A stretch of DNA of 64,000 nucleotides. It comes from Bacteroidales bacterium UBA6431. Lineage in GTDB: Bacteria > Bacteroidota > Bacteroidia > Bacteroidales > UBA932. The notes under the pieces were generated by a model that worked only from the letters and a program-made list of their open reading frames with translations, was not told the origin of the DNA and did not search any database. This document shows, piece after piece, positions 24,091 through 33,056 of this stretch (its first letter is position 1; every line of letters starts with the position of its first letter). The translations under genes and the position numbers were made by a program. The DNA is taken from the NCBI GenBank assembly GCA_002439095.1, contig DJOT01000035.1:1-64000 (forward strand), in the 5' to 3' direction.

Positions 24091-26025
24091 TCAGAAATTG
24101 TCATAATACTTCGCTTCACGCGGCGACACCTTGGACATGTTGTCCAGAAGATCCTGATTGGTCTTGTGCTCATCCATAAGCTGAAGCATGAAATTCATCG
24201 CTTCCGTAGGGTTCATGTCCGCAAGAAGTTTCCGGAGAATCCATATCCGCTGGCTCTGATCCTTCGGATAGAGAAGGTCATCGCGGCGCGTCCCGGACAG
24301 AAGGACATTGACAGCAGGGAATATACGCCTATTGGCAAGTGTGCGGTCAAGCTGGATTTCACTGTTGCCGGTACCTTTGAACTCCTCGAATATCACATCG
24401 TCCATCTTGGAACCTGTTTCGGTAAGCGCGGTCGCGAGGATTGTCAGAGAGCCGCCGCCTTCAATATTCCTTGCGGCACCGAAGAAACGCTTAGGCTTCT
24501 GCAGAGCATTGGCATCGACACCACCTGTAAGAACCTTTCCTGACGCAGGCTGCACTGTATTGTATGCGCGGGCCAGACGGGTGATGGAATCCAAGAGAAT
24601 CACGACATCATGTCCGCACTCAACCAAACGGCGGGCTTTTTCAATGACCATGTTAGCGACCTTAACATGCTTCTCTGCCGGCTCGTCAAAAGTGGAGGCG
24701 ACGACCTCAGCCTTGACAGAACGCTGCATGTCCGTAACTTCCTCCGGACGCTCATCCACGAGCAGAACGATTTCATAAACCTCCGGATGATTGTCAGCGA
24801 TAGCATTGGCGATACTCTTGAGCAATAATGTCTTACCAGCCTTCGGAGGTGAAACTATCAACATTCGCTGACCTTTTCCGATAGGGGAGAACATGTCCAC
24901 AATACGGCAACTCTTGTCCTTTTCGTGTCCGTTGCCCAGAAGATTGAACTTCTCATCAGGGAAAAGAGGTGTGAGAAAATCAAAAGGAACCCTGTCTCGG
25001 ATGAACTCCGGTGTACGGCCGTTGACAGATTTCACGCTGACGAGCGGGAAATATTTGTCTCCCTCTCTCGGAGGCCTGATTTCACCTGTCACCGTGTCTC
25101 CGCTCTTGAGAGCGTTCATCTTGACCTGCTGCTGAGAGACGTATATGTCGTCAGGCGAATTGAGATAGTTGTAATCTGAAGAACGCAGGAACCCATATCC
25201 GTCAGGCATTATCTCAAGCACGCCAGAAGCCTCTACCGTACCATCATAATAGATAGGACGCGGACGCGGCTGATTGTTCTGCGCCCCCTGCGGCTGCACC
25301 GGCTGCGGCTTCTGCATCTGCGGCATAGCGCGCTCATTGGCCTTCTCTTGGACTTTAGCCTGAACTTTTTCAAGCACTTTCTCAAGCGAACGGCTCTCGG
25401 CTATTCTTTTTGGCTGCTGAGGCTTGACCTGCTCGCCCGGATTTCCAACTGCCGGCTGAGGTTTCGGCTCAGTCTGCGGAGCAGAAGCAAGTGTCTGCGG
25501 TGCCGGGAGTGCGGCAGGTTGGACAACTTCAGCGGCCGCTTTATTCTCATTCTGCGGCTCTACTGGAAACAACTGAGGCGTTGCTGCTGTTTCTGCGGCT
25601 CTGTTCTTTGGCTTACGTCCCCGCTTCTTCGGCTGAGGAGCGGCCTGCTGCTCAGTCTGGTTCTCAACGGGTTGCTTCTGTTCTGTTTGATTGTCCGCTT
25701 TTTTTGGGGGTCTGCCAGGTTTACGAGCCGGCTTGGCAACCGCTTTCTGCCCGTTTTCAGAAGGCTTTCCACCCTCTTTTGACTCAGAAACTCCATTCTC
25801 GGCCTTCGCTTCCACAGTGTTCTTCTGCTTAGGCGGACGCCCCCGACGCGCCTTAGGTTTCTCCGGGGCTGGTTTAACAGACTCCTCCTTGGCTTCGGCG
25901 TCAATGATGGCGTAAGCAAGGTTCTCGTCGTCGAGTTTCTTTATTGATTTGACATTGTGTTCTGTCGCTATTGACTCAAGCTGCTCCCGCGTCATTGCGT
26001 TCAGTTCCGAAAGTCTGTGTGGCAT
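24091..26025 (-). CDS. rho: Transcription termination factor Rho with AT-hook-bearing N-terminal region
   Basis: The hexameric RNA helicase that ends transcription. The 644-residue protein is about 220 longer than E. coli Rho because of a Lys/Pro/Gln-rich, apparently disordered segment between the N-terminal helical bundle (residues 1-45) and the RNA-binding domain ([20 protein letters not shown]). That segment holds three AT-hook-like motifs: RGRPPK (61-66), PGRPPK (103-108) and RGRKPK (135-140). The ATPase core has Walker A PPKAGKT (about residue 394) and the Q-loop region. Long insertions are known in Rho of Bacteroidota; the AT hooks suggest added nucleic-acid contact. Confidence 0.96.
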   Translation of the reverse strand: MPHRLSELNAMTREQLESIATEHNVKSIKKLDDENLAYAIIDAEAKEESVKPAPEKPKARRGRPPKQKNTVEAKAENGVSESKEGGKPSENGQKAVAKPARKPGRPPKKADNQTEQKQPVENQTEQQAAPQPKKRGRKPKNRAAETAATPQLFPVEPQNENKAAAEVVQPAALPAPQTLASAPQTEPKPQPAVGNPGEQVKPQQPKRIAESRSLEKVLEKVQAKVQEKANERAMPQMQKPQPVQPQGAQNNQPRPRPIYYDGTVEASGVLEIMPDGYGFLRSSDYNYLNSPDDIYVSQQQVKMNALKSGDTVTGEIRPPREGDKYFPLVSVKSVNGRTPEFIRDRVPFDFLTPLFPDEKFNLLGNGHEKDKSCRIVDMFSPIGKGQRMLIVSPPKAGKTLLLKSIANAIADNHPEVYEIVLLVDERPEEVTDMQRSVKAEVVASTFDEPAEKHVKVANMVIEKARRLVECGHDVVILLDSITRLARAYNTVQPASGKVLTGGVDANALQKPKRFFGAARNIEGGGSLTILATALTETGSKMDDVIFEEFKGTGNSEIQLDRTLANRRIFPAVNVLLSGTRRDDLLYPKDQSQRIWILRKLLADMNPTEAMNFMLQLMDEHKTNQDLLDNMSKVSPREAKYYDNF

Positions 26026-26161
26026 AAAATAAACGATAAGTTTTATTGAATCCCGGTGTCAGATCCACGCGGGAGAGTGTTTCATTGCGCAAAGATAACA
26101 AATAATTCGAAATTATCCACTACCTCGCACAAAAACATCTATTTACGAGCGGAAACAGCTC

Positions 26162-28891
26162 CTACTTGTCCCAGTAGCTGTTGCTCTTCTTGAAGCGCAG
26201 TATGTCGGCGAGTGCAGCGGCATTGGCAGCTATCCTGAAACTGTATGACTTCCATGTCCCGAGCGGCACCCAACTTACAGCTATGTTGAAGCAATGCAGA
26301 TCGTAGGTCGCGCTGATCTGCGTTGATGTTATCTGTTTGGCGATAAAATCATAACCGGAAGATGCGGTGAGGGACATCCTCGGGGTCAATTTCAGAGAGC
26401 CGGAGAGCTGCAGGGAGGCGTTGTACCTGTCATCCGTCAACAGTCTGGCAAGCGTGGCATCATAAGAATATGAGCGGGCCAGACTGAAATTCGCGCTGAA
26501 ATTAAGGCTCCACGGGGCATTCGGATTGGTATAATACAACCACCCTTCAGGAATATACTCACCAGTCACAGGGTGATAGTAGTTCCTCCGGTACATATTG
26601 GCGGCTCCGCCGGCCGAAGCATCGCTGCCCTCACGTGTCTTGGAGCCGTCATTGCCGTTGATCGTGCCCTTGCCGGAAATAGAATATGACGCAGAAGCGC
26701 TGACATTGGTAAGCCGTGCAAGCCCCTGTCCTTTAGTCAAGGCAAAGGCATCATATTTCCGTCCATCCGCACCGATCGCATAAGGGTCGAACCCGGCACT
26801 CGCGCTGATGGACACCTTGTTGAAGAGAGTGGTGGACATCGACATAGATATCGTGCTCATCTTCAAGGAATCAGCAAGGAAATTATAGCCCGTGTTGAGC
26901 GTCAGCTGGTCAATCAGCTTCACCTTCTTCGTTCCTGTGCCTGTCGTATCGGCATAGTCCCGCACCTTGGCCTCAAGATTGTTGCCTATGCTCAATGATG
27001 CCGTAGCCGATTTCCCTCGGCTCGGGGGAGAGTACATCTGCCCGGAATACACGTTATACTGATACTCCTGCTCCGTGCCGGATTTATCGGTATAGTACAG
27101 TGTCCGGTAGCCGTTGGCATACGTGCCTTTCTCCGGACTGAGCGATATGGACATGGAAGGGGAGATCACATGCCTTATGGCCTGCAGCTTGTGCTGTTTG
27201 CCGAAGTTGAAAGTCCCGTAGATGCGGGTGCTCATGGAGGTGGAGAAAGAGTAGTTCTGCGTGATACCGAGCGTGCTGAACTGCCGCCCCTCTTTCATCT
27301 CGACTTTGTCTGTCTCCGGATTGTATTCGTAGTCGTTTTTGCGGAAAAACCAGTTCTGCCCATACTGCACGCTTGGAGCCACGCTTATATATCTGAACAG
27401 CTGAAAGTTAGGCAGTCCGATCGAGAAATTGTGGGTCATTCCGTTCTGCAGGCGGTCAAGCAGTCCCGGTTCCTTGAACTCCGATGACTTGAAAGATATC
27501 TTGTTCTGCAGCGCCGTGCTGTAGCCGAATGATATCTTCTCGTAGAACTTCTCCTTTCCGGCACGGACCTTTTTCTTGAAAGGGTAGAATGTGGAGACGG
27601 AGAAGGTGATGTTCGGAAGGGTGAACGTATATGAAGAATCTCTGGAGTTCTGGCTGTGCAGCGCATTGAGGCTCAAGTTGAACTTGCCGTCCCAGTTCCT
27701 TGAATATGAAATGGAGGACGAAGCCTGGCTCTGGAGCGCCTGGTTTATGTCCGTGGAGTTGTAGCGGTTGTTGGACGGACTCTGGAAATTGACTGAAGCA
27801 CTGAAAGTCGAGCCAGGGTGCGCTTTGGAGTCCTGGGTGTGGGACCACTTCACGCCGAAGTTGCGGGTCTGGAAAAACTCCGGCGTGCCCTTCTCTCCGG
27901 TCTGGTCATTGGAATAGTTCATCGAAAACGAGCCGTTGAACTTGTAATTCACCTTATAGCGCGAGTTCACATTGACGGCCCAAGAGCCGAGAGTGAAGTA
28001 ATCTCCCGTGACCGACAGGTCAAGATAGTCGCCAAAAACAAAATACATGCCCAGATCACGCATGTAGAATCCTCGCGCCTCCTCTTCTCCGAAAGTCGGC
28101 ATGAGCAGGCCGGTCGAGCGCTGCGGCCTCTTGGGGATGAATCCGAAAGGCAGGCCGAGAAACGGTATCTTCACGTCTTCCACGACCATATAGGCCGGTC
28201 CGAAAATGGTCTTCTGGCTTGGTTTCCTTACCACTTTCGCGCTAGTCAGTGCAAGATAGTAATGGGGATGCGCGGCATCGCAGACTGTATATTTGCCGTC
28301 CGTGAGGTTGATCGACTCGTCCTGCATCATCTTTATGTTCGTGCCGTGGAGAGAAGCATCCTCCTCAGTGGTGGTCATGTTGGTGATACGGGCTTTCCGG
28401 GAATTGAAGTTGTACCGTACCTCCTCCATATTGTATGTCTTGTCTCCCTGCTTCATGACAGGACGACCGATCCATTCCCCCTCAGTGCTGTCATAAGTGC
28501 CGCGCGCAAAGACGATGCCGGTCTTCATGTCATACTCCATGTAATCGGCGGTGAGTTCCATGTCCTGGTATTTCACCGTAACATCACCATAATAATATAT
28601 CTTCCGCTGGCCGTCAGAGAACACCTCTACAATAGAGTCTTTGGCCGTGGAGAAAGCAGGTCTCTCGAGCGAACTCTTCCCGAGCATCGCCACCGAGTCG
28701 GCCCGGTGCAGAGAGTCGGCCCGGTGCAGAGAGTCACGGCGAGCCAGTTCCACAGAATCGGGCAGGTTGACTTTTTTCTGGACCATGACTCCGTATGCCG
28801 TACCCCTCGGACGACGGTTCTGGGCATCAGAGACTTTGACACCGAGCAGAAGCATCAGCATCACCATAAATATATGTAAGGCCTTTCTCAA
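26162..28891 (-). CDS. LptD-like outer-membrane LPS assembly protein
   Basis: The 909-residue protein has a signal peptide (about residues 1-24, ending SDAQ), an OstA/LptA-like beta-jellyroll part (about 85-220, with KYQDMELTADYMEYDM) and a long C-terminal beta-barrel ending in aromatic-rich strands. This matches the Bacteroidota version of LptD, which inserts lipopolysaccharide in the outer leaflet. Charge-rich repeated LHRADS units lie between signal and jellyroll. The start is a TTG at 28891; an ATG at 28867 would shorten the signal. It is divergent from the amidase gene with overlapping promoters. The lptD name is not used because the barrel is highly divergent. Confidence 0.82.
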   Translation of the reverse strand: MRKALHIFMVMLMLLLGVKVSDAQNRRPRGTAYGVMVQKKVNLPDSVELARRDSLHRADSLHRADSVAMLGKSSLERPAFSTAKDSIVEVFSDGQRKIYYYGDVTVKYQDMELTADYMEYDMKTGIVFARGTYDSTEGEWIGRPVMKQGDKTYNMEEVRYNFNSRKARITNMTTTEEDASLHGTNIKMMQDESINLTDGKYTVCDAAHPHYYLALTSAKVVRKPSQKTIFGPAYMVVEDVKIPFLGLPFGFIPKRPQRSTGLLMPTFGEEEARGFYMRDLGMYFVFGDYLDLSVTGDYFTLGSWAVNVNSRYKVNYKFNGSFSMNYSNDQTGEKGTPEFFQTRNFGVKWSHTQDSKAHPGSTFSASVNFQSPSNNRYNSTDINQALQSQASSSISYSRNWDGKFNLSLNALHSQNSRDSSYTFTLPNITFSVSTFYPFKKKVRAGKEKFYEKISFGYSTALQNKISFKSSEFKEPGLLDRLQNGMTHNFSIGLPNFQLFRYISVAPSVQYGQNWFFRKNDYEYNPETDKVEMKEGRQFSTLGITQNYSFSTSMSTRIYGTFNFGKQHKLQAIRHVISPSMSISLSPEKGTYANGYRTLYYTDKSGTEQEYQYNVYSGQMYSPPSRGKSATASLSIGNNLEAKVRDYADTTGTGTKKVKLIDQLTLNTGYNFLADSLKMSTISMSMSTTLFNKVSISASAGFDPYAIGADGRKYDAFALTKGQGLARLTNVSASASYSISGKGTINGNDGSKTREGSDASAGGAANMYRRNYYHPVTGEYIPEGWLYYTNPNAPWSLNFSANFSLARSYSYDATLARLLTDDRYNASLQLSGSLKLTPRMSLTASSGYDFIAKQITSTQISATYDLHCFNIAVSWVPLGTWKSYSFRIAANAAALADILRFKKSNSYWDK
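28695..28730. repeat. 18-bp perfect tandem repeat inside the LptD-like gene
   Basis: Two identical 18-bp units (28695-28712 and 28713-28730) encode a duplicated LHRADS hexapeptide in the linker after the signal peptide. The in-frame unit length allows copy-number change without breaking the gene. Confidence 0.8.
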
Positions 28892-28906
28892 CCGAAAGAA
28901 ATTTCG

Positions 28907-28953
28907 TATATTTGCTAACCTGCAAAATTAGCATATTTATTTGAAACGTACAA
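28907..28953. promoter_or_regulatory. Overlapping divergent promoters of amidase and LptD-like genes
   Basis: Plus strand TATATTTG at 28907-28914 serves the amidase. Minus strand TTG (28953-28951), 20 bp, TAATTTTG (28930-28923) serves the LptD-like gene. The -7 boxes lie only 8 bases apart, so polymerases on the two would compete. Confidence 0.55.
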
Positions 28954-30035
28954 TCTGCATACTCCTTGCCTCGCTTGCGCTCTGCGCGGAGACGCCGGCC
29001 GACAACCTCGGGCTGTCCACCGTAGTAATAGATGCAGGTCACGGCGGAAAAGATGCAGGATGCATCAGTGCGGACGGGAAGACCTACGAAAAGACCCTCA
29101 CGCTTGACATATCCCGCAGGCTTTCCGGCCTGATAAAAGATGCCTATCCGGATGTCAAAGTCGTAATGACCAGAGACAAAGATGAATACATAACCTTGGA
29201 CGCCAGAGCTGCCAAGGCCAACGCCGCAGAAGCGGACCTCTTCATATCAATCCACATCAACGCAGCCGAACGCAAGTCCCCCAACGGATTCTCAGTACAT
29301 GTGCTCGGCCAGTCATCCAACAAGAACAGGGACCTATTTGCCGGCAATATGGAAGTGTGCAGGCGTGAGAACTCCGTGATAATGCTCGAAGAAGACTACA
29401 GTACAAAATACCAGGGCTTCGACCCGTCAGACCCGGAGTCATATATATTCATGGTGCTCATGCAGAATTCGCATCTTGAGCAGAGCCTGAAATTCGCGCA
29501 GATCGCTGACACAAGACTCCGCAGCGGCCCCGTCAAGGGGGACAGGGGAGTATCGCAGGATCCGTTTTATGTGCTGTGGAAGACAGCCATGCCGGCCGTA
29601 TTGGCTGAACTGGGATTCATCTCCAACGCCAACGACCTCGCAGTGCTCCGACGGCCTGAGAACCGCCAGAAACTGGCGGAATGCCTGTTCGATGCGTTCG
29701 CCTCATACAAGGAAAGTTATGATGCCAGCATGAAAAACACTCCGAAGACTGCCCCGACGGCATCTGAGGAAACAGAAAAAACGGCTGACGTGTCAGAAAC
29801 GGACGAATTGTGGGGAATCCAGATATTCGCCACAGCATCTCCGGCCAAGAAAGCGGACTACGACTTTCTCGGCTATGAACCGCTCCGCATCAAGAGCGGC
29901 AGGCTATACAAATACTACATCTGCACCGGAGACAGCAAGGCTGAAGCATCCAGAAATCTTGGGGCCGTACGCAAAAAATATCCCGATGCATTCGTGACCC
30001 GAATCCAAGGCACTCCAGAGAGGGTGACGAAATAG
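28941..30035 (+). CDS. N-acetylmuramoyl-L-alanine amidase with SPOR domain
   Basis: Zinc amidase that cuts the stem peptide from peptidoglycan, usually during cell separation. The 364-residue protein has a short signal peptide, an Amidase_3 domain (about residues 26-250) with zinc ligands in VIDAGHGGKDAGC and FISIHINAAE and the late catalytic Glu in AVLAELGFISN, and a C-terminal SPOR-like domain (about 290-355, WGIQIFATASPAKKADYDF) that would bind denuded septal glycan. The start is TTG at 28941; an in-frame TAG at 28929 limits any longer version. Confidence 0.9.
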   Translation: MKRTICILLASLALCAETPADNLGLSTVVIDAGHGGKDAGCISADGKTYEKTLTLDISRRLSGLIKDAYPDVKVVMTRDKDEYITLDARAAKANAAEADLFISIHINAAERKSPNGFSVHVLGQSSNKNRDLFAGNMEVCRRENSVIMLEEDYSTKYQGFDPSDPESYIFMVLMQNSHLEQSLKFAQIADTRLRSGPVKGDRGVSQDPFYVLWKTAMPAVLAELGFISNANDLAVLRRPENRQKLAECLFDAFASYKESYDASMKNTPKTAPTASEETEKTADVSETDELWGIQIFATASPAKKADYDFLGYEPLRIKSGRLYKYYICTGDSKAEASRNLGAVRKKYPDAFVTRIQGTPERVTK

Positions 30036-30310
30036 AAATCCTTGATTCTCCGCTTGGTAAGGAGACGCGGGCAATTGGAATTTTTCCATTTTAGCAAATG
30101 TTCATAAACAATCAATTATAAAATTCCACCACAGGTAACCCCCTATGAATCAATATTTTAAAAGTTAATCGATTAATCAGATCGCAATCTGATATTTAAA
30201 ACGAAAAAAGATAAAACGCAATAGAAGACAGAACTTTTTTTCAAATATTTATCACCACCTTTGCATTGCAATTCGAACGGAAAGTTCGGTATTCAAATCA
30301 GCAAAGAACA
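30036..30310. promoter_or_regulatory. AT-rich region upstream of dnaA with two palindromes
   Basis: This 275-base gap is distinctly AT-rich. It contains TTAATCGATTAA (30165-30176, perfect 12-bp palindrome) directly followed by ATCAGAT-CGCA-ATCTGAT (30176-30193). A -7-like CACCTTTG lies at 30256-30263, about 48 bases before the dnaA start. No perfect DnaA box was found, so an origin function is not supported; autoregulation is more likely. Confidence 0.5.
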
Positions 30311-31735
30311 ATGGAGAATATAAGTGGACATACAAGTGTCTGGGACAATTGTCTTCAGATCATAGAGAGGAATGTTGAACCGCAACAGTTCAACACGTGG
30401 TTCAGACCGATCCGCGCAATATCCCTCGTTGACAATACGCTGACGCTTGAAGTGCCTAATGACTTCTTCCGGGACTACTTGGAAGGGGCCTACTTGGATC
30501 TTCTCAAGAAAGTTCTGCGCAGAGAGATAGGGCCGGAGGCGAAACTGCGGTACATGTATCGTCCCGTATCAGGCCAGCCTTCGATGAAAGTCGACGGCAG
30601 GATGACTCCAGATCCGTCCAACCCGCCAGTCGATGTCATCACTCCACCATCCGACAAGCCGAACCCTTTCGTCTATCCCGGGATTCATAAGGTAAGCATC
30701 AACCCGAGGCTCAACCCTGCCTACAGTTTTGACAGCATTGTGGAAGGGGAGTGCAACAAGATGGGCATCACTGCCGGAAAAAACATTGCGGCAGCACCGG
30801 GCAAGACCCCGTTCAACCCCTTGTTCATTTTCGGCGGTTCAGGTCTGGGCAAAACCCATCTCGCCCATGCTATAGGATTGTCCATAAAGGAGAAATATCC
30901 GGAACTGGTGGTCCTATATGTGACCGGCCACGAATTCAAGACCCAATATATGGTTGCCGTGAATGTACGCAACAACATCACTGACTTCCTGGCCTACTAC
31001 ATGAAGATAGACGTGCTGATAGTGGACGACATTCAGGATCTTATGGGCCCCGGATGCCAGAATGCTTTCTTCAATGTCTTCAACCACCTGCACCAGAACG
31101 GCAAGCAGCTGCTCTTTACTTCCGACCGGGCACCGGTGGAACTCCAGAATTTTGAGGAGCGTCTCCTTTCAAGATTCAAATGGGGGCTTTCAGTGCAACT
31201 CACACACCCTGACTACGGCACCCGGCTCAGGATGCTTGAATCAAGGGTGGCCAAGGAAGGCGTGGAGATTGCACATGACGTGCTTGAATTCATAGCAACC
31301 AAAGTCAAGACAAACTTCAGGGAACTTGAAGGCATACTTGTGTCGCTCATCGCCCATTCCCTCGTGGAGAAAGACAAGTCTCTGATAGAACTTGCCACCG
31401 GCATCACAGAGAACCTTATCGGAGAGGCCAAAACGGACATGAGCATAGACAAGGTGCAGAAAAACGTATGCGAGTACTTCAATATCACGCGCGATGATCT
31501 GCTCTCTAAATCCAGAAAAAGGCAGATTGTTCAGGCCAGACAGATTTCGATGTATCTCTGCCGCAACATGATATCCAACTGCTCTCTCGCCACGATTGGT
31601 GCAGAAACTGGCGGCAAGGACCACGCCACGGTCCTGCACGCATGCACCACTGTCTCTGACCTGATGAGCACGGACAAGACATTCAAGAAGTATGTCCACG
31701 ACATTGAGAATATCCTTTCACCGGCACAAATGTAA
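30311..31735 (+). CDS. dnaA: Chromosomal replication initiator DnaA
   Basis: The 474-residue initiator has domain I (WDNCLQIIERNVEPQQFNTW), a variable linker, the AAA+ domain with Walker A GGSGLGKT (about residue 175) and VLIVDDIQ, and domain IV with the DnaA-box reading motif GGKDHATVLHA (about 434-444). ATG 30311 gives the canonical domain I start; an upstream in-frame CTG/TTG-type start would add 15 residues. It is followed after 9 bases by rpe, and no dnaN is near, which is normal in Bacteroidota. Confidence 0.97.
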   Translation: MENISGHTSVWDNCLQIIERNVEPQQFNTWFRPIRAISLVDNTLTLEVPNDFFRDYLEGAYLDLLKKVLRREIGPEAKLRYMYRPVSGQPSMKVDGRMTPDPSNPPVDVITPPSDKPNPFVYPGIHKVSINPRLNPAYSFDSIVEGECNKMGITAGKNIAAAPGKTPFNPLFIFGGSGLGKTHLAHAIGLSIKEKYPELVVLYVTGHEFKTQYMVAVNVRNNITDFLAYYMKIDVLIVDDIQDLMGPGCQNAFFNVFNHLHQNGKQLLFTSDRAPVELQNFEERLLSRFKWGLSVQLTHPDYGTRLRMLESRVAKEGVEIAHDVLEFIATKVKTNFRELEGILVSLIAHSLVEKDKSLIELATGITENLIGEAKTDMSIDKVQKNVCEYFNITRDDLLSKSRKRQIVQARQISMYLCRNMISNCSLATIGAETGGKDHATVLHACTTVSDLMSTDKTFKKYVHDIENILSPAQM

Positions 31736-31744
31736 TTCCGCACC

Positions 31745-32395
31745 ATGTCTCTCAGAATAGCACCCTCAATCCTCGCGGCAGACTTTCTCCATCTGGAGAA
31801 GGACATAGACCTTGTAAACCGCTGCGGTGATGTAATTCACCTCGATGTCATGGACGGCACCCTCGTGCCCAACATCTCATTCGGTTTTTCTGTCATAGAT
31901 CCGCTCTCAAAGATTGCGAAAGCGCCCATGGACGTGCATCTGATGGTGGTTCATCCTGAGAGATGGTTCAAGAAGATAGCAGCCGACGGAGTGCAGATGT
32001 GCTCGTTCCACATTGAGGCAGCCGGCAGGAGAACGTCCTCTTTCATCAAGGAAATCCAGTCGCTCGGCATGAAGGCCGGCGTGGCGATAAATCCGGACGT
32101 ACCTGTAGAAAAGTTGTTTCCGTATATCGGCAAGGCCGATTATTTCCTGATCATGTCCGTATTCGCCGGCTTCGGCGGGCAGAAATTCATATATGAATCC
32201 ATTGACAGGGTCGCTGCCCTCAAGGCGGAACTGCAGAAGCGGGGTTCGGACGCACTGATAGAGATTGATGGAGGGATCAACCTAAGCACGGTAAAAGCCG
32301 TCAAAGAGGCGGGGGTCGATCTGGCAGTAGCCGGGAGTTCGGTGTTCGGCTCACAAGATCCGGCAGCGGCTATCAGGGCTCTCAGGGAAGCCTGA
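31745..32395 (+). CDS. rpe: Ribulose-phosphate 3-epimerase
   Basis: Interconverts ribulose 5-phosphate and xylulose 5-phosphate in the pentose phosphate pathway. The 216-residue TIM barrel shows PSILAADF at the start, HLDVMDG with metal-binding His and catalytic Asp, DVHLMV, MSVFAGFGGQKF and IDGGI near the end, all family markers. It begins 9 bases after dnaA and its 3' end overlaps birA on the other strand by 14 bases. Confidence 0.96.
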   Translation: MSLRIAPSILAADFLHLEKDIDLVNRCGDVIHLDVMDGTLVPNISFGFSVIDPLSKIAKAPMDVHLMVVHPERWFKKIAADGVQMCSFHIEAAGRRTSSFIKEIQSLGMKAGVAINPDVPVEKLFPYIGKADYFLIMSVFAGFGGQKFIYESIDRVAALKAELQKRGSDALIEIDGGINLSTVKAVKEAGVDLAVAGSSVFGSQDPAAAIRALREA

Positions 32396-33005
32396 ACATA
32401 TATTTTTTAAATTCCTTATCGAGATTATCGCGCCCTTCGGCTGTGCCGGAGAGCGCATATTTTTTTGCCAGTTCATCCACAAGGGCTTCAAGTTCTGCTC
32501 GGATATCGTATTTTGTTCCGGTCAGCTGTCTCATCGACACAGGATTAGGAAGCTCGGCAGGCCAGGATGTCTCATTGACATTCAGCCCGATGCCGACAAT
32601 GCTGCTGCTGACCATATCCCCATCAAGAGTATTCTCTATAAGTATCCCGCATATCTTTCTGTCTCCGACCCAGATGTCATTAGGCCACTTGATGCGGCTC
32701 TCAATACCGCGGCTCAGGAGAAAATCCCGGATCGCGAGTGTCGTCATCTCTGTGACAAGAAGAACGTCCTTGATATTGAGAGAGAAAGCCCCTTCTGATG
32801 GGAAGCGAAGCAGCTGGCTGAATGTCAACCCGACCGAAGGGCGCGAATACCAGGTATGAAGCCCCTGCCCACGTCCGGCAGTCTGTGCCAGCGCGGCAAC
32901 TATTGACAAATTGTCAAGAGAGTCCATCCTGCGTCTGACTTCTTTATTAGTGGAATCCGCAGTCTGTAGCCATATAATGCCCCCGTGTCCCGTGTATGGT
33001 GTCAT
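32382..33005 (-). CDS. birA: Biotin--[acetyl-CoA carboxylase] ligase
   Basis: Attaches biotin to carrier lysines of biotin-dependent carboxylases. The 207-residue protein consists of the catalytic domain only, with STNKE, GRGQGLHTWYS (biotinyl-AMP loop), SRIKWPNDIWVGDRKICGIL and GIGLNVNE. No N-terminal HTH is present, so it cannot act as a DNA repressor as in E. coli. Its promoter (minus strand TTG 33056-33054, 20 bp, TAAATTTG 33033-33026) overlaps the ftsH leader. Confidence 0.92.
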   Translation of the reverse strand: MTPYTGHGGIIWLQTADSTNKEVRRRMDSLDNLSIVAALAQTAGRGQGLHTWYSRPSVGLTFSQLLRFPSEGAFSLNIKDVLLVTEMTTLAIRDFLLSRGIESRIKWPNDIWVGDRKICGILIENTLDGDMVSSSIVGIGLNVNETSWPAELPNPVSMRQLTGTKYDIRAELEALVDELAKKYALSGTAEGRDNLDKEFKKYMFRLP

Positions 33006-33013
33006 TTTTGTTG

Positions 33014-33056
33014 TATCTTTGTCCGCAAATTTAAAAACGATGGCTCAAAAACCCAA
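33014..33056. promoter_or_regulatory. Divergent birA/ftsH promoter region
   Basis: A -7 box TATCTTTG for ftsH (33014-33021, plus strand) lies inside the start of the divergent unit. The birA promoter is TTG (33056-33054), 20 bp, TAAATTTG (33033-33026) on the minus strand and extends into the ftsH coding start. Confidence 0.5.

Noticed and set aside
27818..28879. Long plus-strand frame opposite the LptD-like gene
   Set aside because: It is the complement of a well-supported coding gene, with His/Arg-rich composition typical of antisense shadows.
30036..30310. oriC upstream of dnaA
   Set aside because: The gap is AT-rich but has no recognisable DnaA boxes, and dnaA is often not at the origin in this phylum.
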